Below the pieces are notes generated by a model. That model was not told the origin of the DNA and ran no database searches. It worked only from the letters and a program-made list of their open reading frames with translations. Below are positions 20,379 through 30,502 of a DNA stretch of 30,502 bases, piece by piece; position 1 is the first letter of the stretch; every line of letters starts with the position of its first letter. The DNA comes from Amanita rubescens (taxonomy: Eukaryota; Basidiomycota; Agaricomycetes; Agaricales; Amanitaceae). The stretch lies in the NCBI GenBank assembly GCA_015039365.1, contig WION01000591.1, positions 1-30,502 on the forward strand. The letters run 5' to 3'. A program made the translations under genes and the position numbers.

Positions 20379-21886
20379 CTAATAGTGATGAACCTGGAGG
20401 ACATCCCGATTAGACTCTATGACTTTCGCGGGCAGTTGTCAACGTACCTCTTCACGCTCACGGCCCCTAAGGAACGGCGTTCCGGTTCCCTCGATATAAA
20501 CGTCCGAGTATGCGTCCTCAGGTGATGGGATTGGTGAAGCCTTGGCTTCTTCAACAGCAGCGTCGACTTCTGCCTTGGCTTCCTTGTCGAGTTGCTTAAA
20601 CACGATCGTTATTCCAAAAAATCCAGGTTCCAACGAAAAGCGAATAGCATACCTTGAGCTCTTGTTCGGTAGCAAGGCCCCACTCTTCGATGTATTGCTG
20701 AAGACCGCGGATAGGATCGCGAGTGCTGCGCATACGTTGGACTTCTTCACGCGTGCGGTAGGTCGTGCCAGGGTCAGACATCGAGTGTCCACCGTAACGG
20801 TAGGTCACAAACTCCATAAGGAGTGGACCCTTTTGGTCATCAACCGCCCATTTGCGAGCATACTTAACGGCTTGAATAGTTGCAATAATGTCCATTCCGT
20901 TGACCTAACAAACTCGTCAACGTCATAAATTCACAAAGAAAACCCTGAATCACAAACCTGAATACCCGGAATTTTATCACCCCTCGTATAATACGCCGTA
21001 TTTGACGAACTCCTCTCCGCCGACGTCCCCATTCCATATTTGTTGTTCTCACAAACAAAGATAACCGGCAAATCCCATAACTTGGCCATATTGAACGCTT
21101 CAAAGACTTGGCCTTGGTTACTCGCTCCGTCACCGTACAGAGCAAACGTAGCGGCCTTTTCGCCCATGTATTTTTGGGCAAAGGCGATGCCTGCGCCAAG
21201 GGGGACTTGAGCGCCCACGATACCGTTCCCGCCAAAGAAAGACGGTGTAAAGATATGCATCGAACCACCTTTTCCGCGCGACATGCCGCTTTGACGGCCT
21301 AAAAGTTCGCCAAGGACGCCAGGAATGGTGCCACCTCGCATGACGGCAAAGGGATGACACCTGTACGCGGTGATCACCCTGTCCTCTTTTTTAATTCCAT
21401 GTTCCAAACCAACCGAAACGGCTTCCTACAAAAAGTTCAGTTATAGAAGGGAATTAAAAAAAAGAAAAAAAGACGCGAACCTGGCCAATCGCCAAATGAC
21501 AAAATCCACGAATCAACTTTGCCTTGTACAAAGCGTCGGCGGCCATCTCCATCCTCCGCATTGTCTGCATATCTTTATACAGCGTCATAAGCTGGTCTTT
21601 CGACACTTCGAGTTCCAATTCTGGTTTCTCGCATTGGTAGGAGTGGAACGAGTCTTCGTGCAGTTTTACGGTGAAGGGTTTGGAGTGGTCCGTGGGAGGA
21701 GGGGTTTGTAGTTGGGTTGTGTCTGCGGTGGTTTGGATGGTGCGTACGCCTCCGCTTAGGTGTGGTGCTACGCGGGGCTTTTGGGGGTAAAATAGCGGGA
21801 AGCCGTTAGTATCCGAGGATATGGAAGAATACGGGATGAAAACGTACGAGTTTGCGAGAGAGATGAGCGCGTGCGAGGGAAGCCAT
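20379..21886 (-). CDS. PDA1: Pyruvate dehydrogenase E1 component, alpha subunit
   Basis: Thiamine-diphosphate-dependent decarboxylation of pyruvate and transfer to the lipoyl domain of E2, in the mitochondrial matrix. Six exons: 21848-21886, 21481-21777, 20958-21425, 20653-20904, 20448-20594 and 20379-20393, all divisible by three, total 405 residues, the usual size. [13 protein letters not shown] plus the next exon is the presequence. [20 protein letters not shown] and CHLAIGQEA precede the active site region [12 protein letters not shown]. The ThDP motif is [20 protein letters not shown]. The phosphorylation loop is [20 protein letters not shown], with the regulatory serine in GGHSMSDP, so control by PDH kinase is expected. 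Reading past the exon-5 donor would end in EEVR-stop; splicing to the 15 nt last exon gives EEVHHY, the normal family ending, so I prefer it. It pairs with E1-beta encoded elsewhere. Confidence 0.96.
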
Positions 21887-22059
21887 TCAAAGCAGAACGC
21901 GTGAAATGATAAAACTAGTGAAAGAAGGCGAAGGAGTTGAAGAGAAGGAAGAATTCTAAGTGCGCGAACACGGGAAAAGTTTGGGGGAATTCAGTCTGAC
22001 ATCAACATCAACAAACAGTCCGGCCCGGGCCATACTAATCACTATACCCGCTATCGTTA

Positions 22060-24698
22060 TCAAGTACTACCACTGTACGCATCTCCATGCTCTAACCAAT
22101 CCAACGCAAGCCTAGCCATATCCGTCAACTTCTTATCCTCGTCCATCCGGTGATGGTGATACCTCATCGGACTGGGTACCCTCCCCGTATATGAACCCAA
22201 ACTGCCACTTCCAGTACTGGGAACGCTGCTGCTGAGCGCGCCCCCGCCGGCTCCCGTGTTCGTCCCAGTTGGACTTCCAACAGACGAAGGCAAGGGACCC
22301 GACCACTCTACAATCCTCCTCAAAGAACTCGCAAACCCTTCATCGACCAACGCCTTGCGTCCTTCCGACCCTCCCATTCGAGCAAGCTCACACACGATTG
22401 AACAAACGGGTCTCCTGATATCTGTTTTTCGATCTGTAAGACAAGAGTGGAGGACTGCGAGCATTCTTGGGAAGGTGTTGATCGGACTGGCGTCGCTCCC
22501 GTTGACGAGGTTGGCAAGGGTGAGGGCGGCTTGAAGTGTCACGTCGTCGTCGGCGCATTCGAGGGCTGCGCGGATCCGGTCGAGGAGAATCTCGACTCTG
22601 ATTTGTTGGAAGACGAGATCGATGCCTTCTTCGTTTTCGGCGAGGTTGCGGACGATATTGAATGCTTGTTCTTGGATTCTGGAGTCTGGATGGTCAAAGA
22701 GCCTAGGTACGATGCGTTAGCGCGGGGTTGAGATGGGGCATTAGCAGAGAGGGCGTACTCTACGAGTTTTGTCCAACCTAGGGCTTTCATAATCGCTTTT
22801 TTCTCATCCAAAGACGTTTTTGTGAGGAGATTCTTGATAACCCAAAGCGCATCTCTCCTTAGATCATCGTCCACCTCGACAAACTGTGCAAGCCGCATCA
22901 ACAGCCCATGGGATAGGTACACCTACATGCAACTCATCAGCACTTATGCAAAAAAGAACAGACCAAGTCACCCACCGCTCTCAAGGGAGAAAAATCATTC
23001 ACGCAATTACACACCACCGTCAGCGCAGCACTCAACACCCTCCTATCCTCCTCCACCTCTGCCTCTGCACCGACTTTAACCAGTCTATCCCTATCCCTAC
23101 TCAGCACGTATCCCTGCATCACAATCTTCATCACCGCAACTCCCACACCGGTATCTACCAAATTCGTCCTCAACGCTTGCACCGATCGACTGAGCGCCCT
23201 AATACACTGACAGGCAGCGTATCTCACGCCGTAATGTTTATGTCGAAGCGACGATTTCGCAAAAGGAAGGAGGCCAAGTTCGTCTGCTACGCAACGACGA
23301 ATTTCTTGATTTTGGAGGGAGAGAGAGGCGGTTAGGATGAAGGCGGATTCGCGGAGGGCGGAGAGAGACTCTGCTTCGTCTTCGCCCCATTCTTCGATCG
23401 CTTCTGGGGGTGTGATTTCGCGTATGAGGGCTGCGAGGGAGGATAGGCAACCTCGATTTGAGGCGGATAGACAGAGAGATTGGTCGTCGTGGACTAGGTA
23501 GTGGAGGATGTAGCAGGCTTTGGTTCGGTGGTTGGTTGTGTATTCGTCTGCGTGGATGTTGAGCATGCGGGCTATGATGTGCATTACGGTGTTTTCGCAA
23601 GAGTCGTAGAGGTCGTTGGAGAGTGTGGAGGCTGGGACGGGGCAGCTGGCGCGGTATATATGAGTTGCACTGAGGAAAGGGTGGTGAGTGAGTGAGTGAG
23701 ACAAAGGCGGAGAGAAGCGCACCAGAGGGAAGCGGCGAGTTTGATTTCGGTTGGTTTGGACTTGGCTAGTTGAATAATAGTAGATAGAACGGGCGTAGCT
23801 GCATCTTTATCTGGGGAGTGTTTCGCGAGTGCAAGTGCTACCGTTGGATTGTCTTTTGCCAGATTAGCGAGGGCATACAGCGCAGCTTCTTGTAGCTAAG
23901 GATTTCGTCAGTAGACGCAGCGTTCAAAATGAGCCAGGCGGCACACCTTGAGGTCCTTGCTATTGATCAAGCCACTCAATGCCATGGCCGCCCATCCTCC
24001 GTATCTCGCAGACGAATTGGCGTTGATGGCAGGGGCTTTTTCCCACCTCCTACTCCCGTTTGAGCGAGTTTCCTTCGCGCGTTCTGATGGTGGGAGCCAT
24101 TCGGTGACGGCGGTCCTATGAGGATCTGTGCGTATACCCGAGGCGATGAGTTGAGCAATGGAGGTAGCGGTGCTGGTCGGAGGGTGCGAGGAGAGAAGGG
24201 GTAAGTAGATATCTAGGGAGTCGGTCTGTAGAGGATTGTCATCAATGGATCAAGGGGAACCAGGAACGGAAAGCGGACCTGGAACATCAAGTCCAACGCG
24301 ATCTTGGCATCGTTGCGTAGGGGTAGATTGGCATAGTCGGGTGGGAGACCCCATTGATGAGGACCAAGGAGATCGGCGAGGGATACGGTTATGGCACGAA
24401 GGGCTCTTGTAAATGGAGCACGTAGAGATTGGGGGTCAGTTTGATTGAATTTTGAAATGGCATAGAGGATTGCATGATGAGCACGAGCTCGTAAGAGAGA
24501 AGAAAGAGCTTGCGGAGAACCATAAGACAAGGAAGATATAATATGAGCGGCTTCGATTCGGATATCCGGACCGCTATTGAGAGCATCTACGCAAAGACGA
24601 AGAAAGTGATTATCTTGTGCAAAGTTTCGTTTTGCAGAAGGATTTCCAATCACTGAATTTTTGACATGTTTGAGTTGTGCGATACTGATGACAGTCAT
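22060..24698 (-). CDS. ARMC8: ARMC8/GID5 (Vid28) armadillo-repeat subunit of the GID/CTLH ubiquitin ligase
   Basis: Scaffold that brings substrate receptors to the GID/CTLH E3 ligase, which in yeast destroys gluconeogenic enzymes. Six exons: 24279-24698, 23947-24225, 23723-23895, 22976-23669, 22759-22922 and 22060-22702, total 790 residues in one frame. The N-terminus MTVISIAQLKHVKNSVIGNP is the family signature. Helical armadillo repeats follow, such as IRIEAAHIISSLSYGSPQAL, LQEAALYALANLAKDNP, VRYAACQCIRALSRSVQAL, LRRDALWVIKNLLTKTS, RIQEQAFNIVRNLAENEEG and VTLQAALTLANLVNGSD. A Gly/Ser-rich linker near the C-terminus (about 22170-22260) precedes a last helix (LALDWLEHGDAY). It is longer than human ARMC8 (about 670 residues), mainly through loops. 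It is divergent with the TTC39/IML2 gene. Confidence 0.88.
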
Positions 24699-24759
24699 AA
24701 TCCGTGGGAATAATGATACAACAATGGCTGTACCGCAATGGCCATAGTCTACCAATTCA
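24699..24759. promoter_or_regulatory. Bidirectional promoter between the ARMC8 and TTC39 genes
   Basis: Only 61 bp separate the two start codons (24698 on minus, 24760 on plus). The core promoter and both 5' leaders must fit in this gap or overlap the first exons. The gap contains 'acaatggctgtaccgcaatggcca', two direct 'caatggc' boxes, possibly binding sites. No TATA box was seen. Confidence 0.6.
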
Positions 24760-27342
24760 ATGTCTCTCTCTCCCGATGACCTCAAATCCGCCACTGAAGC
24801 TTTCGACCTTTTCTTTGCAGGAAATATAATCAAAGCTCGAGAGGCCTTTACCAAGAAACCTCACGATCCGTACCACCTACTCGGCATGGCCACATGTTCC
24901 TTCCTCGAGGCTGTTATGAGCATGGAGGTCAGTTCCTACCATCCTCACCTCAGTTCATGCTCACCTCCATCTAGGACGCGGATGTATCCAACGCTTCCAC
25001 CAGCCTCGATGCATCGTTCCAACTCTCCACTAGATACCGCAATGCCTCTAAACTCCCTTCAGCGAGCCGATTCCCGACTGGATTGGAGTGGGATGTCCTC
25101 GTTGCAGACGCGACCGTCTTGTCAGGCCTGGTCAATGTGTTCAGGTCAGTGCTAACGTCTCTCTTTGACCCTATGCCACTAACCGTATATTCCAGCGAAA
25201 CATATGCAGGATATTTTCGATGCGTGTGCGTGCATACCTTCAAATTTCACCCTAAATCATTCATCTTTTTTTTTCGTGCAGAATGTCGCTTTTAAAGTAG
25301 CTAGGTGTCCATATGTGTTGTTCGTTAACTGATGGTGTTCTCAGTGCCAGATCTAAATTTACAAAGTAAGTAATCCGATATCTCGTATCACCAGTCCTGA
25401 TCATTTCTCAAGGCTATATAATACCGTGTTCCCAAATGGCCTCGACTCAGATCATGTCCCTTTAACAGTTGGCGGCGGCGGACCACCATCTAATAACAGC
25501 CTTTTCCGTTTTATATCCAGTTCCAAAGATCGCGGGGGCAGCACTGAACCGTTTATACCACAAGGGCCCCTCGAAGAGTTTATTGTTTCCGGAACCGCAT
25601 TTGGTAAGCGCGAATATGGCCTTTGTCACGTATTCCCACATCGATGGTCTTTTAGGTTTCGGGTTATTCAATCTGGCACTCTCCTTGTTACCGAGAACAG
25701 CTAGGTAAGAATTCATACGTATCTCTGTTGTCGAAAACGACTTACACTCATTTTAGACGAGTCGTGAATATGTTCATTACCTCCGATCAACGAAGCGCGT
25801 TACGTGCTCTAAGGGTTGCAGCTACCAAGAACGACGCCCATTCCGTGTTTGCTCGGTAAGCAGCGTACTTGTTGAAAAGACTATAGTTTATTCGTCGCCA
25901 AGTCTCGTACTCATGCTGCACATGAGTCTATTGCTTCAAATGACCCCATGGCAAGCAGATTCGGTACAGATGAGAGAGGAATTTCATAATTTGCTCGATC
26001 CAATCATCACGCGATACCCAAATAGCAATCTATGGGCTTTATACCAGGTAAGCAGAGCATTTCCATGATATTTCAGTCTTCTCATACGAACAGGCCAAGC
26101 TGATGCGAGTGTCAAATAACCAAGACGGCGCTATCGCTGCTTTGAAAGAGGGGACGAAGCCGGGACGTCCGTTTGTATTCAAGCAAGCCGACATGATGGT
26201 TGTCTACGAACTCGGATGGACTCTCGTAGGCGAGAGAAAATACCGGGAAGCTGCCAAAGTGTTCATGAAGACGAAGGAATTGAACCAATGGTCCGTCGTG
26301 TCCCTAACTGTCGTACTCCAATCTCATGAACTCGCTCTACAGGAGTCACGCCACGTATCATTTTCTCGCTGCGGGCATGTTTTCATTCTTCCGTATCACA
26401 ACGAGTACTAATTTAACGTAACGCAGGTTGCTACATTGCTATAGGAAAGCTGGACAAGGGCCAAAAGCTGCTCGACGACATACCCAATCTCGAAAGCAAG
26501 AAGATTGCCGGCAAACTTCAACCAACAGAAGTGTTTCTCAAGAAGAAGCGTATGTCTACTTATTAACGAGTCTGCTTTGCGGGCGCTGACGCGAAGATGG
26601 CAGTCGAGTTCTACCAGCAGAAACATCAAAGAAGCGGACGTCCCGGAACGAGGTACGTCGAGTCTATCAAGATTGGTCTTGCGGAAGGTTCGTTCATATC
26701 GTTATCTCCGCTATCCCTCTACTAACGTCATCTCGTAGAATTGGGTATATGTAAGTGGCTCCTAAGCACTCCACATAGTGATGTACTAATGTCAATGCAG
26801 TCTGGAACAACTACGCTTACGTCTCGCAAACCGCAGCACGTGAACAAATCGATTTTCTTTCGAAATTAACGCCGACGATCGCACCTTGGCAGCAGGAAGA
26901 AGCCTCAACTGAGACCTTGTCAGACCTTGACACGCCGGACGAACTTGCGGTTCGTTCGCTCCTTCTAGGCATTCTCTACCGCACATTGGGAGACTTTGCC
27001 ACATCGAGGATTCACCTTACGGAGGCGTATGATCTTCGAATGGAGGTAGAGGTTAGTACCTGGGTTGGAGGACTGGCGTTGTTTGAACTGGCCGCTTTGG
27101 ATTTGACCGAGATGGACGCTTTGGACCGAACCAAGGCTGATGCGGGGAATGATACGAGTGAGCAGCAGGAAGGCGGACGGACGTGGAAAGGCGTTTTGCA
27201 ACAGGCGAATCGCATGTTGGACGAAGCATTGTATCTGTCGTCCGATTCGGTGGATTTGTCCTCTAGGTTGGATTCGAGGATATCGTTGTTTAAGGAGGAG
27301 ATTAGGAGGAAGGGGGAGCTCGTTGGGGTAGAGATAAGATAG
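24760..27342 (+). CDS. IML2: TTC39/IML2-family tetratricopeptide protein
   Basis: Member of the TTC39/Iml2 (Mau2-related) family, in yeast linked to lipid-droplet-dependent clearance of inclusion bodies. The start at 24760 opens [20 protein letters not shown], the usual N-terminus. Successive exons read [189 protein letters not shown] and the long last exon (26802-27342: [20 protein letters not shown]). The exons join in phase with short canonical introns, some codons being split (for example TTA AA|T near 25294/25347). The C-terminal region carries TPR-like helices. No signal peptide or membrane helix was seen. It appears intact. Confidence 0.88.
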
Positions 27343-27639
27343 AATATAGATAATTTATGTAATAGACACGATTCAAGGTAATATGCCTCTTTTACGATGC
27401 GAATAAGGATAGATCTGTGTCGGACAGGGACATCCAACAACATTTGAGAAAGAAAGGGGTGTGATATTTATGCTCAGTGGTATGACGATAACAATGGTAT
27501 ACATTTTTTCCTACGTGCAAGAGCATCCGACTTGACAAGAGCAAAGAATACGACCAGGGATACAGGCATATATTGCATCTTACCCAGCACACGAGGCTGA
27601 GAAACGTCCGCCATGTTGTCATCGGCTGGATTCACTTGT
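27343..27639. other. Gene-less stretch
   Basis: 3' flank of the TTC39 gene and decayed sequence beyond the last recognisable piece of the ATP-citrate lyase relic. Short overlapping frames on both strands have no recognisable domain. Confidence 0.4.
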
Positions 27640-28625
27640 CTAGCCACGCTAGGTCTACGAAGCAAACGGCAATGCAGCGATCAACATTGAGGATAAGCTG
27701 TAAATCGATGAGAATGGCCCTTTATGGAGATCGATCGACTTACCGTGTCTTTCTTTGACGTCGTCACTTTTTCAACGGCGAGAGCAAGCTATGGCTGGGG
27801 AAGTGCTTGCGAACGTACTCCTTGACGAGGTCAACACGAAGATCTGGATTGTTGATGGCAGCAGCTTCATCGAGGGGACCACAGAAACGGCTACTGATTG
27901 TCAATAGACCAGAAGCGAGTGACGAGATTAAGTCTTTGTCAGCACGGGTAGTAGCCACGATGGTGTTCATGGCGCCAGAGACGGTCGGACCATGATCGGC
28001 AGTCATCAAAACCATCTCAATGAACTTGGTAGCCCAGGGTGGCAGACCTAGATGTCATCGTCAATCCTAAGCGTCTCGAGATACCAAAGTATACCGACGG
28101 CATATGAACCAGAGCAAGCTGACAACGCCACCGACACCAACGTCCTCCTTGAAGGCGTCAGAGATACGCATGCCAGCATAGAGTAGCTTTTGGTCACGTT
28201 CGTCGGAAATTGTGGAGATGAATGCTGCTGGCTCTCTGATGAGACCGAGTTCCTAAGAATTGATTAGCGGGGGAATCAATATCTGGGTCGCGTCACGTAC
28301 CTGTGCCCATTTGTAGTCCATCACTCTAGCGTACTGTTGTAGACACTGCGGCTACTGGTAAAGTTGACGACGACATCGACATCAGGGTGCTTGGCGACGG
28401 CATCCTTCGCGCTAGTGTAGACCGGAAGGAGGGTCTCTTTGGTACCCCAGTAGAACTTTTGAATGTAATGGCCGCCGAAGGGATAGATCATAGCAGCTAC
28501 AGAGGGAGTTGAGCGACCACAGGAATAATCGAAGTCGAGCATTTCCTGGATAGCACGGGGTTGCAAACCAGACGAAAGAGCGGGTATTTCCATCGAATGG
28601 TCTGTATGACGGGTGCGCTCCCAAC
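27640..28625 (-). pseudogene. ACLY: ATP-citrate lyase relic with internal deletions and frameshifts
   Basis: Pieces of the cytosolic enzyme that makes acetyl-CoA from citrate, in order: [12 protein letters not shown], then (frameshift near 28595) [51 protein letters not shown] and SVYNSTLE ending in TGA at 28321-28323. MDYKWAQ starts at the overlapping ATG (28319-28321); about 250 residues expected between STLE and MDYKWAQ, including the phosphohistidine region, are missing. Next come [77 protein letters not shown] and [16 protein letters not shown]. About 35 residues are then lost before [20 protein letters not shown], a small frameshifting deletion precedes [13 protein letters not shown], and LILNVDRCIAVCFVDL follows at 27697 down. 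It cannot encode active lyase. Confidence 0.9.
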
Positions 28626-29223
28626 CAGGATGGATCACATCGACGTTGGCATTCTCCGGAGGTTCCTCGACTCTGGCATCCCGCATTGTGATAGCAAGAC
28701 ACGTGTCTTCCTCTTGCGGTGGCAGTGAGGCTTTTGGTTTAGTGGGAATGTACGGCGTTGCCCATGTGTTGTTGAGAGTTGCAGGTGAAGACGTCGTTGT
28801 CGTGGTAGTAGAATTAGCAGTGGTTGTCGTGGTAGTTGTCGTCGTACTGGTAGCGGCGGCCATAGTAGAGGACGAAGTCGCGCTCTGCACAGGTTTTGGC
28901 TTTGGAGGAATGGGAGCATTCAAATTATTCGCCGCGTTCGTCCTCCCAACCCAGCAGCTTACGTGGCTCATTCGACATTTTCTTTCGCACATCTTCAGAC
29001 ATATTTCGAGAAGTTACGCCCTGTCCTTCTTTCTTCCGTTTCTTCTTCGCCCCGCCTTCGGATGACGACGAGGAGAGGAAGAAGGGCGGCAGCGGCAGTT
29101 TTTCCGTTGGGTGGTGGATGGGCGCTGGGCGTGGATCAAGGGATCGGATGCGAATAGAAGATGGTGGTTGGGCAGCGTGTGGAAACGGGTCAGCGAAGGA
29201 CCTTCGTAAGCGAGCGCCCATGT
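28600..29223 (-). other. Low-complexity Ser/Thr-, Pro- and Lys-rich frames of unknown origin
   Basis: Upstream of the lyase relic the minus strand has two long frames. One contains MGARLRRSFADPFPHAAQPP (from 29223), SSSSSEGGAKKKRKKEGQG and [20 protein letters not shown]. The other contains [18 protein letters not shown], a run of Thr codons, and [17 protein letters not shown] and [12 protein letters not shown], and runs without a stop into the lyase fragment. A GTAAGC donor at about 28962 suggests splicing. These may be remains of another gene or a poorly conserved gene end. No family is recognised. Confidence 0.3.
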
Positions 29224-29284
29224 CACTGGCACAGTGAGAGTCTGTACTGGAGGAATAGATTGAAACGGGGTTCAGATCCAGAGA

Positions 29285-29590
29285 TCCGGGGTACCCACAT
29301 TCAATGCTGAATGGGGAAGTTACTATCCAAATATGTACGACTGGGTCTGAGAGCGACCCGGTTCCTGGGGGGTCAGTGCAGCCTCGTGAACTTATAGTCC
29401 TGCACGCTCTCGACCCAGACGCACAGTTTGATTTCGCTCGTACCAGTGCCACACAGTACGCTCGCATCGCTGCACTCTCAAGTCTTGACCAAACCCTAAC
29501 CAGCTGTCGCTTATCGCACGGTCACCTGACGCACCACTCTTATCTCTTTGATCTGCCCGCTGCCCTACACACCATCTACACTCCACTCAC
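29285..29590 (+). repeat. Dispersed repeat, inverted relative to 6130-6496
   Basis: Forward copy of the repeat described at 6130-6496. Both carry the order 'ggggtaccc', 'gctgaatggggaagtta' or 'gctgaatggagaagtta', 'gggtcagtgcagcc', 'gaacttatagtcctgc', 'ctctca..tcttgacc', 'tatctctttgat' and 'cccgctgccctac'. It ends about 10 bp before the putative LTR terminus at 29601. Confidence 0.75.
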
Positions 29591-29600
29591 TAGTAGGTTG

Positions 29601-30021
29601 TGTTACAAACGTACGTCATGGCCTATCTTTTTTTATCTTATCATCCCTCCTATGTCGTTATTTGCATATGCGTTCCTTCCGGAACATTCATCGTTTATCA
29701 TATGCCAACTATCTTTATCACATGTATATTCGTTTTCACATGTTAACCGTTTCATTATCACATGCAACCGTTTTCATTATCACATGCATATATACTTACC
29801 ATATTTACGTATGTACTCTGTACTATATAAATCACGCAAATATACGACTAGACCTTAGTCTAGTTTTAACAGTCAAAATCTGTCTCGTTATCGTCTAAGT
29901 TCCCTTGAGGACTTATCCGATAATACTCTTATACTTTGAACGTTCTTAAGTGCCGGAACTCCCTTGAGGAACCTACGGTACCCGATAGGCTTGACTTATC
30001 AGTGAACGAACAAACGTAACA
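29601..30021. mobile_element. Putative 421 bp LTR (TGTTAC...GTAACA)
   Basis: The ends are perfect 6 bp inverted termini with the canonical TG...CA (TGTTACAAACG at 29601, CAAACGTAACA at 30011-30021). A TATA-like 'tatataaat' lies near 29823 if read on plus. The 5 bp flanks (ggttg left, ataaa right) do not match, so this is not a clean solo LTR. It may be one LTR of an element whose body lies beyond 30502. If read on minus, a purine-rich 'ggagaggag' (30033-30041) just before it could be the polypurine tract and the frame 29973-30494 would be the end of the element's coding region. Orientation is undecided and no second LTR is visible. Confidence 0.45.
29697..29792 (+). repeat. Irregular short repeats of a TTATCACATG motif
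   Basis: Within the putative LTR the motif occurs about five times with variations: tttatcatatgcc, tttatcacatgta, ttttcacatgtta, cattatcacatgcaacc and cattatcacatgcatat. Spacing varies from about 12 to 25 bp. Such clusters in LTR U3 regions can be transcription factor sites; here that is only a suggestion. Confidence 0.6.
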
Positions 30022-30494
30022 ATAAAACTAGACTCCTCTCCGAGCACGATAGCTTTAACGCTCTCACCTCCATCATTCACCATTGCTCCACGACAATCTA
30101 AAAGTACCCCCCGAATAACGCCAAACGAAACCCCCTTGACCATCTCTATTATCTCGACGAACATTCCTTCATTGGGATAAACGAGAAAACGGCTGGTGTT
30201 ATACTGCTTCAGGAAAACCCGTACCAGGTCACCAGTTTTGGGTAAAACAAAAACTTGGAAGACCACCAAATCAATCCTTCCCGTTCGAAGGAGGATTATA
30301 TCTAAACGAACGCAAACTTGCCTTTCACGAAGGAAGTAAACGTTGGTACGCCACTGAATCGGAAACAGAGAAGAACCGTACTTTATTAGAGACGAATACT
30401 TTGAAGGAGAACCCTTCATAGGAGGAAAAGAGGAGTTAACACGAACTGCGCTACAACGTTGGAAGAAAGTGAACGAACCAGAAACCTTAACCAC
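29973..30494 (-). other. Unrecognised 173-codon open frame at the window edge
   Basis: The frame is open from after TAG at about 30497 to 29973. It has no ATG at its beginning (first in-register Met codon would be about 30416), so it would need an upstream exon or a later start. It contains SLFPIQWRTNVYFLRERQVC and NTSRFLVYPNEGMFVEIIEM. It overlaps the putative LTR by about 50 bp. The length is unlikely by chance at this base composition, but no domain is recognised. It may belong to a retroelement. Confidence 0.35.
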
Positions 30495-30502
30495 TAGCCA
30501 AG

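Noticed and set aside
22886..23335. 149-codon plus-strand frame and other plus frames over 22250-23700
   Set aside because: Antisense shadows of the ARMC8 exons.
28613..29065. 150-codon plus-strand frame with Val-rich run
   Set aside because: Antisense of the Thr-rich low-complexity stretch; composition explains the open frame.

Overview
The window is nuclear DNA of a mushroom-forming basidiomycete (Agaricomycetes). Genes are cut by many 45-65 nt introns with GTRAGT donors and CTNAY branch sites. The families present are typical of that group: a G-domain GTPase, DUF6533 and DUF6534 membrane proteins, an AIM9-type phosphotransferase and a TTC39/IML2 protein. No tRNA, rRNA, CRISPR or bacterial-type operon was seen.

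Region 1 (1-8800) is AT-rich in its core and is bracketed by two direct copies of a ~0.5 kb sequence (1-505 and 8326-8800). It holds one G-domain gene on the minus strand (5961 to 1054). The most unusual feature of the window is inside it. Between two ordinary phase-0 exons (ending at 4425 and starting at 1474) lie 44 consecutive units. In 42 of them a 3' splice site, exactly three nucleotides and a 5' splice site follow each other (AG-NNN-GTRAGT or GC donor), with intron-like spacers mostly of 45-70 nt. Half of the chain is a visible ~65 bp tandem array. The other half has diverged in sequence but keeps the AG-N3-GT grammar. Read as a gene, this is a chain of about 42 single-codon microexons.

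Region 2 (8800-17000) carries relics and membrane-protein genes: a broken GH5 beta-glucosidase pseudogene (minus), an apparently intact DUF6533 gene (minus, 12502-10634), a locally duplicated non-coding block (13429-14525) and an apparently intact, very intron-rich DUF6534 gene (plus, 14633-16810).

Region 3 (17000-27342) is ordinary housekeeping sequence: a small putative secreted protein, an AIM9-like mitochondrial phosphotransferase, pyruvate dehydrogenase E1-alpha, an ARMC8/GID5 armadillo subunit of the GID/CTLH ubiquitin ligase, and a TTC39/IML2 gene. The last two start 61 bp apart on opposite strands and should share a promoter.

Region 4 (27640-30502) is decayed: an ATP-citrate lyase pseudogene with internal deletions and frameshifts, a low-complexity Ser/Thr-rich frame, an inverted copy of the repeat lying upstream of the G-domain gene, and a likely 421 bp LTR (TGTTAC...GTAACA) next to an unrecognised 173-codon frame.

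Coordinates of spliced genes give the outer limits of the coding region. Exon calls come from reading splice signals and frame by eye, without RNA data or a homology search.
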